This document shows positions 47,780-57,219 of a DNA stretch of 64,000 nt, one piece after another. Where the stretch lies: the NCBI RefSeq assembly GCF_958295425.1, contig NC_081141.1:26971865-27035864 (forward strand), read 5' to 3'. The translations under genes and the position numbers were made by a program. The notes under the pieces are model-generated. The model ran no database searches, was not told the origin of the DNA, and worked only from the letters and a program-made list of their open reading frames with translations. Source of the DNA: Solea solea (lineage: Eukaryota > Chordata > Actinopteri > Pleuronectiformes > Soleidae). Position 1 is the stretch's first letter. Every line of letters starts with the position of its first letter.

Positions 47780-48199
47780 AAAACTTCTAGTCCCAAAACA
47801 TCTAGTACCAAAATGACCAGTGCCAAAACATCTAGTCCCAAAATGACCAGTGCCAAAACATCTAGTCCTATAACATCTAGTCCCAAAACATCTAGTCTCA
47901 AAACATCTAGTCCCAAAATGACCAGTGCCAAAACATCTAGTCCCAAAACATCTAGTCCCAAAACATCTAGTCCTAAAACATCTAATCCCAAAATGACCAG
48001 TGCCAAGACATCTAGTCCCAAAATGACCAGTGCCAAAGCATCTAGTACCAAAACATCTAATCCCAAAATGTCCAGTGTCAAAACATCTAATCCCAAAATG
48101 TCCAGTACCAAAACATCTAGTCCAAAAACATCTAATCCCAAAATGACCAGTGCCAAAACATCTAGTCCCAAAATGACCAGTGCCAAAACATCTAGTACC
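47780..48199. repeat. 15-bp minisatellite, 28 units, no indels
   Basis: The 420 bases divide exactly into 28 units of 15. Type A is AAAACATCTAGTCCC (about 19 units with small variants); type B is AAAATGACCAGTGCC or AAAATGTCCAGTGTC/ACC (9 units, at positions 3, 5, 10, 15, 17, 20, 22, 25 and 27). Because 15 is a multiple of three and the unit lacks stops in several frames, ORFs of 207 codons (plus) and 168 and 154 codons (minus) cross it. These are periodic peptides (KTSSP, DVLGL, TRCFG), with no signal that they are genes. A sister array is at 49933. Confidence 0.98.
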
Positions 48200-48248
48200 A
48201 CTTCTACTGAGTTCAGTATTACCCACTCAATCACAGTAATTCAGCCAG

Positions 48249-48280
48249 TAATATATATATGTATATATATATATATATAT
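48249..48280. repeat. (AT)n microsatellite with one GT
   Basis: An AT run about 50 bp right of the 15-bp array. Confidence 0.97.
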
Positions 48281-48289
48281 TGTACGTCA

Positions 48290-49915
48290 GAAATAAAGCA
48301 TTTGTATCGTAGAAAGTTAGGTTTGGGGTCATTTAATTTTCATGGGCTTTTCATGTTTTTCCTTAAAATCAATTTTCTCAAACACTAAGAAGGCTTGTCA
48401 TATAAAGCAAAAGAAACCTTTAACAGAAGAAGAATAACTTTGATCTGTGATGGGCTCTGGAATTCTGTGCTGAAGAATGTATTAGAAGAAGAAGGAGAAG
48501 AAGAAGGAGAACGTTGAACTGTAGAGGGCAGTGTTACACCTACAGCCTGCCAGAAATCATTAAAAGACCAAGAAAGCTCACGTTTATACAAGGAATTTAA
48601 ACAAATAATGGATGCAAGTTTGTTTTTCTCCATCATATTAATTTGACACATTCATAAATTATAGATTCTTGTTGTTTGTGTTTTTTGTGTTTCAGGAGTT
48701 GTTGGTAAACTGTTTCATCATTTGCTGCTTCTTCCTTTCCACACGTTCAATTTCTCCATTCTCCAATTTCTCCAGTACGTTCTTATCTTGAGAGGAGGCA
48801 ACAGTTTCTGAATTACATGCTCTGCTTTCTTGTTTCCCTGCAAGTTTGTGCTGAATATTGAACGCGATAAGAAGTTTCCTCGCGTTCGCTCAGAGAATTC
48901 TTGGCAGGTTTGTTTTGAAGAACCCACTTGTGCCTTCGAAATAATACCAGAAAAACTTATATTTTTACCTTTGCCAAACATAATAAATCAAATCTTGAGC
49001 TTTGGCTAGTGAGAGAGAGAAAAACATAGCTCAACAATATCTATAAAAGGACGAGAACTCTGTTAAAAAATAAGATGAAATATCTAAAAACATTACATTA
49101 AAGTAAAGAGACAAGTGGCTTCATGCCTGATTTTAAGAAAAAAGTGCCCAAAGTTGTTGTTATTCAAGAGGAAAAAAGCGATGTAAGTATAAGAGAGAAG
49201 ACCATGACCCCTTTTAAACCCTCTGCAGTAACAATAACAAGAGGAAAGTGTTTTATGAGTCTACTGCTAATTCATTTTCCATCCCATTTACAGTTCTACA
49301 AACATTATCACTGTTACAGTAAATTAAACCGCTCATGTCCACACTGTCGATGATAAAGTTTGAGGAGAGGCTGAATCACTCCTATCACAGTGTGTGTGTG
49401 TGTGAAAACTCTGCTGTTATTTAAGGTAAAATGTGAGAACGTGTGACCTCCAGCCATTTGAAGGGAAGTGCAGGGGAGCATCAATTTTACAGAGTGCTGT
49501 AAAGTAAGGCCATTTTTTGTTCTATACAGTCATATACTGCACCTGCACTCTGTCTATATAGACAGCTGTAAAACATTTAAGCGCCTCTGTTTTTCTTCGT
49601 GATGGTTGCAGTGAAGAGATGAGTGGAAACCTGTTTGACTTCAAACACAGGGACAGTGAAGAGCTAATGGCTTCTCACTGTGGACAGAGCACCATTCAGT
49701 AAAGAGCAGTATATTCTTTATCACTCCACATGTGTGATGAATGTTGCTTTACTCAACTGCTCGTATCAAATCTGCAAAGAAAAAATTAAACATCCACGTC
49801 TTAGGACGGGTGCGAAAAGGGAAAAACATCCATCATCAAGTAGCAAGGAGATGCTCGCACACTGAACTTGTAAGAATACCTTTATTATTGTGATGTGTTG
49901 GAACTATATTAGGCT
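48290..49915. other. no gene recognised
   Basis: Contains a GAAGAAGAAGGAGAAG patch at about 48486 and a short GT run at 49389-49402. Short ORFs at 48718-48981 (minus) and 49123-49353 (plus) have no recognisable domain. Confidence 0.45.
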
Positions 49916-49932
49916 GTTGAAGATCTAGGACC

Positions 49933-50037
49933 AAAACATCCAGTGCCAAAACGTCTAGCACTAAGACATCTAGTACCAAAATGTCCAGTGTCGAAATATC
50001 TAGTGCCAGAACGTCCAGTACCAAAACGTCTGATCCA
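49933..50037. repeat. 15-bp minisatellite, 7 units (sister of 47780-48199)
   Basis: Seven units in exact 15-bp register (AAAACATCCAGTGCC, AAAACGTCTAGCACT, AAGACATCTAGTACC, AAAATGTCCAGTGTC and three more). They are more diverged than in the larger array. A partial unit (AAGATCTAGGACC) precedes them. Confidence 0.96.
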
Positions 50038-50039
50038 AT

Positions 50040-50866
50040 ACAAGGCTGCACCTACAGATCTTGATGCTCAATTCATATGTGGCCTTTATCCATTGTCTTG
50101 TTTTGTTTTGTATTTTGACAACATGGTTACGTTGTCTTTCCAAAGTGACCCATATCTCTATTACACCTGTTAACACATGGGGGACAAACCACAGGGTGAC
50201 CTAGACTACTGACCTGGAAATGGTTAGTAATTATATGCTGAAATGGAAGTGAAAGTGGTAGCCCAGTAGGAGTCCACTGTCCCTTGCACTGGTCATGTGA
50301 CTGTCGATAATATCCATATGCTTTTACATCAATCGCGACTTTAACATTTTCAAGGACATACAAGCAAATGCACATGTCCAGTTAATTCCCAAATATGAGG
50401 CCTGAAACTGAATTAATTAATTAATTTCTAACATAAAATTAAAAAAATAATAGAATAGTAAAAAAAACCCAGAAAACTATCAATCCCCGAATGAACATCT
50501 TTTACTTGTACAGTATGTGGATGAGTTGTTTGTGCATTGTCTGTTTGTTGGCAGGCCTGCCTGCACTCACTTTCCCTGGGGGGACAAATACATTATTTTT
50601 GAATTGAATTTGCAGTTGGAAAGTAAGAAAACTTTGTGCAAATAGAACAAGACGTCGATGTCGATGACATGACATCTACAGCATATTAAATAACTGTCTT
50701 CTTTAATATATCCACAAAACAATAGAAGAGAGAAAAACAACTTTTTCATGTACTTTGCCAAAATGTTGTGATTTACACACTTGTGCTTTGCTTAAACCCA
50801 TCAACAAACCCATTCTACAGTTTCTCACCACAAACTGAAATACACATACAGAGAATAAATCAGGTT
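50040..50866. other. no gene recognised; LINE-like tail near 50560-50600
   Basis: TTCCCTGGGGGGACAAATAC resembles the tail of the ggatcaataaagt LINE family. Otherwise AT-rich and featureless. Confidence 0.4.
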
Positions 50867-50870
50867 TTAA

Positions 50871-51507
50871 CCCTTAAGAGTTCCTTTAAAAACTTACTAA
50901 TTTGTTCCTAGCGGCAGAAAACATCACCTTCCCAAAAACGTTATATATTAATATTTTTTTCCACTTTAAATGAGTCAGTCTTTTAAAACTACTTCAGCCT
51001 AACATATACATTTCAAATGTTAATAATTTTTTTTTTTTTTTAAATTGTAATGCTTTACTACAATAATTTTCATAAAATAGATTTCAAGGAAAATTTGATA
51101 ATAATTATTATTCTGCCCTGGGACAGGTCAATGATTGGCAGAAACATTGACTTTGATGCATTGTTACTTTTTTTGCAATGTCGGATTAAAAAAAAAAAAA
51201 AAAAAAAATCAAAAAACAAAAAGAGTTCCTTTAAAAAACGTACAAATTTGTTCCTAGCGGCAGAAAATGACACCTTCCCAAAAACTGCTGTAAAAATATT
51301 ATATATTAACATTTTTTTCCACTTTAAATGAGTCAGTCTTTTAAAACTACATCAGCCTGAAATATACATATCAAATAAATTTTAACCCTTTAATGTTTTT
51401 ACCAAAAATGAATATTTGAGCTAGATACATTCAGCTGAGCCAAAATGGCTTAACAGTAAAAAAAAAAAAACGGAATGGCATGAAATGTCCCTAAGAACTC
51501 TTAAAGG
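50871..51507. mobile_element. TTAA-flanked element with internal direct duplication, 637 bp
   Basis: The left end CCCTTAAGAGTTC and the right end (reverse complement CCTTTAAGAGTTC) are inverted, each bordered by TTAA (50867-50870 and 51508-51511). Inside, about 160 bp is repeated directly: AAGAGTTCCTTTAAAAAC, TTTGTTCCTAGCGGCAGAAA and CACTTTAAATGAGTCAGTC occur at 50876 onwards and again at 51221 onwards, roughly 345 bp apart. TTAA sites and CCC-type ends suggest piggyBac. No transposase was found; a 20-A run lies in the middle. Confidence 0.75.
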
Positions 51508-51509
51508 TT

Positions 51510-52085
51510 AACTTCACTCTCCTTCCCTTCATCAACTGTTTGCGATCGACCTCTCTATCACAGCTCAGCTGCACAAACGGTCCACAAAAACAAGATGTAG
51601 ACATGTCAGGTGACTGCGCCTCCTCCTCCCGTATGGGAGCCGTTGAATATTTCATCACATGGCAATCTTTCCAGTCAGACTCCACATTTTCTCAGCAAAG
51701 TTGAGGATGCACATGTGGGAGGTCAGGAAGAGGCAACGGCAAGCAGAGACGGGCCAAAGAGAGAGGAGAGGAGAGGAAATTGAGAAATAGAGCAGACGTG
51801 GGAGAAGATGAAAGAAGGAAAAGTGCTTTCTCTGGCAGCGGCGTCTCTTATATCTGCCCGCTGTGGTCCCTTCTTTCCCCCTCCACAGGATCACAGTGCT
51901 GGGTTTTTTCCTGATAGGATGATTTGCCACTTCATTACTAATTGATATTCGCCGGAGAGAAACGCTCATTAGCTCAAGTGCTGAACAGTGCAGCTACAGC
52001 ACGCTGGTATTTTCAGCCTCTTCATAATGACTGTGATGTTGATGCTGGTGAACACAGCTCATCCCGACACAAGTGCAAAAACAAC
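51510..52085. other. no gene recognised
   Basis: Unique-looking sequence with purine-rich patches. No exon. Confidence 0.5.

Positions 52086-52088
<3 letters not shown>

Positions 52089-52115
<27 letters not shown>
52089..52115. repeat. (CAG)9 trinucleotide repeat
   Basis: Nine CAG units reading as poly-Gln or poly-Ser in short spurious ORFs. Confidence 0.98.
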
Positions 52116-52117
<2 letters not shown>

Positions 52118-52310
52118 TGGCAGAGACATCAGGACAAAGACGAGGAGGACTTTATGTTACAGTGCTGCAAAAGTGTTGTTGTAGCAACGCTTTAATGACC
52201 GTATCTCTTCAATCGCCTTATTAGAGTACGACCAGAAAATACAGGGAAATATGTATGAATCATTAAAATAACAGAAAAGTATGAGAAAATGCACTTTTAC
52301 AGGGTAAAAG

Positions 52311-52518
52311 CAGGGGTCTCAAATGTGAATGTTTAGTCTGGCAACAAGGGGGCCAGTCAAGTGTTCACAATATTCCATCATGATGTTTCTTCATGAAGAT
52401 CTTTCACTAGTATTAGTGAAGTGATAAATATAACCATGTGTTTTGTATTTAAAAGAAAAAAAAATAGTGTTCACTGCTTATGCCAATTATTTTTATGATA
52501 ACATGTTTGAGACCTCTG
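52311..52518. mobile_element. hAT-type MITE, 208 bp
   Basis: The left end CAGGGGTCTCAAA and the right end TTTGAGACCTCTG are inverted repeats with one mismatch. The flanks GGTAAAAG (52303-52310) and GGCTAAAG (52519-52526) agree at six of eight positions, consistent with an 8-bp hAT target duplication. The interior is AT-rich and non-coding. Confidence 0.78.
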
Positions 52519-53007
52519 GGCTAAAGGGTCAAGTATTAAAGTGTCATCACAATAGCAGGACCATGAATCTCTTAAAGGTGACATTGAATAAATCAATACT
52601 AAAGATCTTCAGAGACGACAGAGTTGATCACTGACATAAAACCTTTTTCTTTTAGGAACAATTCAGAAATACTGAGCTGATTTTGAACAAAATATACTTG
52701 GACACAAAGAAAACTGAAAACTCCTCTAAGATCCTCTAAAACCTAGTTTTAAAGCTGCTCTTTCAAACACCATGAATAGTGATAGTGATGGTGTTGAAAA
52801 GAAATTCTATTTGGAAAACAAAACATGTAGCTATAGGTTTAATTTTGAGACAGTTGTTGGATTACAATCTAATGTTGTGCATCAGTCCTGGATTAGTTGA
52901 GTTTATGATCAATATGTCCTGCTCTAAAGAAAGAGTCATCATACAAAGCTTTACGTGTGTTTCACACTGATATTGACTCTGGATGTGATGGATTCAAGCT
53001 CGGCACG

Positions 53008-53099
53008 GTGGGTAAACACAGGTGTTACTAATCACATCAATGCATCTAAACACAGCAGAAGCTCAATCAATGCGATCAGTGACACCTGTGTTTACTCAC
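53008..53099. repeat. inverted repeat: 21-bp arms
   Basis: GTGGGTAAACACAGGTGTTAC (53008-53028) pairs at 19 of 21 positions with 53079-53099. The 50-base spacer includes ATCAATGCATCTAAACACAG. It resembles a small foldback element. Confidence 0.8.
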
Positions 53100-53149
53100 T
53101 AACACTCCTCCAAGTCTGATTTTACCATCTACACAGGGCTCTGATTGTT

Positions 53150-53780
53150 AGGTTTCTGTGGGATTTTACAGTAAATTGACAGCTGTTTACCGTATTTACA
53201 CCATTAGACTGTTTATATTACAACAGCTTAGCAATAGTTTATAGTATAAATATTGCAGTTTACTCCACAGGTATCATTTAAACAGGACTGAATAATTAAA
53301 ATTATTTTTTTATTAGGAATAATATAATATTGGCTATATATTTAAGGTAAATTACTATCTTTATTTACAGTAAATTACTGTGTCCTGTATTTTTACAGTA
53401 ATTGCATCATTTTAGGGTAAATTGACATATTTACTTTAACTGCACAGCTGTATAATACTTGATTTGGCAGTATTTTCCTGTGTAAATACTATATTTTACT
53501 GAGTTATAATGTTATACAGTATGTTATTTAGTTAGTATGATATTTAGCAGTATTTGCTCTGTATAAATTCCTGTATATAAAACATATGGCTATACATTGA
53601 ATGAAAAATGAGTTTACTGTAAATTGCTGTGTCCTGGACTGTAATAATTGTTACACACAGTACATAACTGTAATTTGGCAACCTATTCTTACAGAAATAC
53701 TGCATTTAATCACAATTTAATACGGTTTTCCATAACAGCCACATGGTAATTTCACAATAAAGTACAAATAACACAGTATT
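53150..53780. repeat. TACAGTAAATTACTGT-rich low-complexity block
   Basis: Many direct and inverted copies of TACAGTAAAT, TTTACTGT and ATTTACAG occur through about 600 AT-rich bases, like the acagtaaaatactgt-type dispersed repeat of fish. Units are too diverged to define a period. Confidence 0.6.
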
Positions 53781-53789
53781 ATATTGCAA

Positions 53790-54640
53790 ATGATCACAGT
53801 TAAAGCCTGTGAAATGATAATGATGTCATTTATTGTGAAATTTCCACGGTGAGAGTGTGAAATCCTGGAAATGATTAACGGTTTTATTTTATTCCACTAC
53901 ATTATTAACAGTACGATTCATTTGGTTTCAAACTACAACTCTGAGGATTCAGGTGAAGGTGAACGGAGAGTAAACACTTCACCACTCCATCTGCCATCAA
54001 CCATTCACCACGCTGTGCCTACTGCATGAAGCATGAAGAACCAATCAGGCCTGGAGATATGGAGACCGTGTCCAATCAGCTGTAAGGATTCGTTCCTCAC
54101 AATGAACGCGGTCACACACCAGTGACCCTTTACTACACCTCTGGGCTCCTTCTGCTCTTCTGGCAGCCGGCCCTCCACATGGCTGGAATAATATTGTGTA
54201 ATTGTTATTGACATATTGTGACTGGGAGAGGACAAGCAGGACCGTCCTCTCTGTTCCGTAGAATTAACAGCTTGTGACACGCTGGTGGATCCAGTCGACA
54301 GAGCGTCTGTTCACATCAGCAGCAGCAGCAGAGGAAATAATCTGAGTGCTTTACACGTGTGATAAAACCTCAGAGATTAAACAATACCAATGAAGGTCAC
54401 AACAAGATTTTCTTTATAGCAATAAAGCAAACATTAAATATATGAGACAATGTTTATACACTGTGAAATCTTACTGAGAGAAGATATCACACTTTACTAA
54501 GTGTTTTATGTTTAAACATGTGTCTGTTTTCTGCTTGTAAAGAACTTTATTTATTTGTTTTATAATGAATATGATTATCTGATTTTAAGGGCTGCTGCTC
54601 ATAGATAGCCAGACGGACATTTTTATCGATCTATATTTAG
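53790..54640. other. no gene recognised
   Basis: AT-rich intron sequence with a (CAG)5 run at 54317-54331. No exon. Confidence 0.5.
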
Positions 54641-54837
54641 CTAAATAATTAGCTAATTAGTTAGATACATTTCTAGCTTGTTAGCTATATACATAGGTAG
54701 TTCGCTTGATACACAGCGAGCTAGCTAGCGTGATAGACCTAGCTAATTGTACTTAGCTTGGTATTTAGCTAGATACATAGCTAGTTAGCTCAATAGATTG
54801 TTAGATAGACCTAGCTAACTATATTCTGCTAACTAAT
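54640..54837. repeat. degenerate TAGC/TAGA tetranucleotide zone
   Basis: About 200 bases of TAGCTAGA-, TTAGCTA- and ATACATAG-type words pass into the perfect ATAG array, as if a once-longer tetranucleotide tract had decayed on one side only. Confidence 0.75.

Positions 54838-54840
<3 letters not shown>

Positions 54841-54908
<68 letters not shown>
54841..54908. repeat. (ATAG)17 microsatellite
   Basis: Seventeen perfect ATAG (GATA) units. Confidence 0.99.
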
Positions 54909-54909
<1 letters not shown>

Positions 54910-56270
54910 GGGACCACAGGATATGAGGAGTGGAGGTAACGTTCAAAAATAAATGATAAATTGGTGGTAAAGAAAAATGCTTGTATGTGTTGAGAATTGA
55001 AGCATAAAGAAATCACAGCTGCCTCTGTGAAATCAGTTTTAAATGAGTCAAATGTGATAATTTATTGCTCCATTTCACACCCATTACACATCCATTTCCC
55101 AATTTACATGAATTTTCTGTCACCCCCATTTTTTTTATAAATTCCGTTACCTTCACCTCTTGTTGAAAAATAAAAAAATATGACTATGATGATAAAAAGT
55201 GTTATTTGGACAAAAGCACCGCTGAAAACAAGTGTTAATGTTCCTCTCCGGCTGCTCAATGTGCAATTTGTTTTGCGAGGTGCTGTGTTTGCAGCTTGTT
55301 AACGCCGTCTGAGTGGGCTACAGAAATTCCACTGAGGCCTTTCTTCACCTTCCTTTCTTTCATGTTTGAATATTAATCAAAATGTGCTCCGCCAGTTTCT
55401 CAGAGGAGGCTCACAGAAATGCTCTCTGCAGAAATTCCACTCATTTTGGATTTTGGTTTGAATAGATCACATCAAATGTTCCTGAACGTAGACAACAATG
55501 CAAGGCATTTTTACTGAAGCACAGTACAGGAAAACCCAGTCAACATGATGCTAACCTGACCCAAATCCAAACAACTCAGGTCAGTCATCCACCTTGTAGT
55601 TTATAAAATTATAAAACAGCTTCTTTTTCAATAATAAAATGTCAAATTCAAACAATAATTCTTCATCACACTCTTGCTACTCGCATTGCGCCTGTGTATG
55701 AAAACTTAGACTTTTGGTCGCCGTACGAGGACTTAAGCTGCCCATGAGTGCCACATGATGTCTTGAACTTCATGAATAGATGCAGATGAGAAGCCCTAAG
55801 GTTTTTACAAGACCTTGCATCATAACACCGTTTAATGGCTGGTCCCTCGCTCAGTCTGCACTCTCAGTCTGTCTGACACAGCATAAACAGACAGTTGCCA
55901 CAGATACTGAGGGCAAATAGCTCAACATATTCTGTGATATGCTTGACATTGTGGTGAAGTATCTGACTTAGACTTGACAGGACCAAAGGAGTTGAGTTGG
56001 AGGCCATCACATACACATATATGAAATTAATTGGAATCCAAATAAAACCAAAAATGGGAGTTAACGAAGGGATGCTTAGATCTGATGGGAGAAAACCCAG
56101 GTGTTTCCTGGTTTTCTGGAGTATGGGAGAGCCGACAAACGTGTTGCTATTGTCAAATTTGTTGTCATCCATTGGAAATGTATGTTCAAAAGGCAAAAAG
56201 AGCACGAGAACATCAGCATAGGATGTGAAGACCGGGAGCGACAAATAACAAAGGCTTTAAAATGTGTGGT
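54910..56270. other. no gene recognised
   Basis: AT-rich sequence. Overlapping ORFs of 74-126 codons on both strands at 55864-56397 have no recognisable domain; the region may be retroelement debris next to the LTR-like motif at 56280. Confidence 0.4.
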
Positions 56271-56279
56271 TACGGGAAA

Positions 56280-56400
56280 ACCTTTTCGAGGATTCGGCTT
56301 TAACTCTCGCAACAATAAAGTTGTCTTTGTTCTGTACAAGCCTTGTGTCGGCAGAGTCTCTTTCTGCACCATCATATCCCCACCTGTCGTTATTTAAAGA
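56280..56400 (+). mobile_element. possible LTR (R-U5-like) remnant
   Basis: CGCAACAATAAAGTTGTCTT carries AATAAA. It is followed by TTGTGTCGGCAGAGTCTC and TTCTGCACCATCA, a layout reminiscent of the end of an LTR. No internal genes, partner LTR or target duplication were confirmed. It lies just downstream, on the zmat4 strand, of the exon at 56526. Confidence 0.3.
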
Positions 56401-56525
56401 AGGAAGGCCCGGTAAACGACAGTGGCATTGACTGAAAACCGGAACAATCCAGAGTGCCAATACAGGCGACGCAGATGCTTAAAACCAGCAACATACGAGT
56501 ACAGTCACTCTGCGGTGCTGCCTAC

Positions 56526-56747
56526 CTTTCATCTCCCCCATGTCCAGCGTCTTGCCAAGCTGCTCCAGCAGATCTGCTCTGGCCGCGTTCTTCTTGTGCT
56601 TTTTGCCGTCGTAATGTTGCTGAGCCATGCCAGGGTTGTTGAACCAGGCGTTGCATAGCTGGCAGTAGCGGTCGGAGTCGCGGCGCTGTCGCGGGGACGT
56701 CATGGGGGACGTTTCTGGGGAGCTCTTTACGGGACTGGGGGAAGCCT
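56526..56747 (-). CDS. zmat4: zmat4 internal exon: third matrin-type zinc finger
   Basis: This is an internal coding exon of ZMAT4, a small vertebrate protein with four matrin/U1-type C2H2 fingers related to double-stranded-RNA-binding fingers and thought to be nuclear. The 222 bases hold a two-base partial codon, 73 codons and one trailing base. Residues 1-20 are a Ser/Pro-rich linker. RRDSDRYC then opens the finger: Cys28, Cys31, His44 and His50, spacing C-x2-C-x12-H-x5-[19 protein letters not shown] and the tail [13 protein letters not shown] match ZMAT4 as I remember it; ZMAT3 and ZNF385 fit less well. The acceptor is a T-rich tract ending tatcag at 56748 (an alternative AG lies two bases inside); the donor is AAAG|gtagg at 56525. 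The final G is completed by GT of the exon at 35605. Departures from the remembered mammalian protein (NPG for NPL, ARADL for ARVAL, EMKG for ELRG) may reflect one of two teleost paralogues; I cannot say which. Confidence 0.95.
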
Positions 56748-56989
56748 CTGATAGAAAAAAACAAAAACAGAACAACAACAATACATAAAAATGAGGCTCT
56801 GCTGGGTTTTAGCACTTCAAAGGGAGACACAGATGTTCTTTTTTTTATGGTAAACAGATTTCAATTTGTGCCAGGTCCTGAGCAGATGTGCAAATCATGC
56901 CTTGAGGAATCACAGTGTTATGTAATTATCTAAGAATAAGATGGGAAATGATTAGATTTTTAAATATTGGGACCTTTTGCCAACATCTG

Positions 56990-57215
56990 ATATGTCAAAA
57001 TATCGCACGGGCCGATAACCAATGAACACAATATTTTTCATACTCATGTCGCAGCACATGTAGACATACACTTTCTTCATTGTCTTTCAAATACATAAAC
57101 ATAATAGTTGGAACATTCAAGAAGGGTAATATATTATAGATAATACATTTTAAAGCCAATATCAGCTGATACCGATATTTTGCCGATAATATTGTGCATC
57201 CTTATTTTAGAAAAT
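56990..57215. mobile_element. DNA-element remnant of the ATATCGG/CCGATA type
   Basis: AAATATCGCACGGGCCGATA at the left and CCGATAATATTGTGCATCCT at the right are inverted relatives. The phrase ATATCGGCTGATA..GTGCATCCCT marks an abundant fish non-autonomous DNA family. The termini are eroded. Confidence 0.5.
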
Positions 57216-57219
57216 GTTA

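Larger units (their letters stand above)
35606..56525 (-). other. zmat4: zmat4 intron between the two recognised exons (20,920 bp)
   Basis: The interval is bounded by GT (minus strand, 56525-56524) and AG (35607-35606), and the split glycine codon G|GT shows the flanking exons can join directly. Very long introns are usual in this gene. Contents: microsatellites, a tRNA-Cys gene on the same strand (43766-43837), LINE and hAT remnants, a long inverted repeat (45610-45730), two 15-bp minisatellite arrays, a 637-bp TTAA-flanked element and a hAT MITE. No further exon was recognised, although an alternative cassette exon cannot be excluded by eye. Confidence 0.9.

Noticed and set aside
47728..48388. 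ORFs of 207 (plus), 168 and 154 (minus) codons
   Set aside because: They are the translation of a 15-bp tandem array in several frames at once; simultaneous openness on both strands is explained by the unit length and lack of stops.
48718..48981. 87-codon minus ORF beginning MFGKGKN
   Set aside because: Looked superficially protein-like (basic, few rare residues) but matches no family I know and lacks exon boundaries; kept as unannotated.
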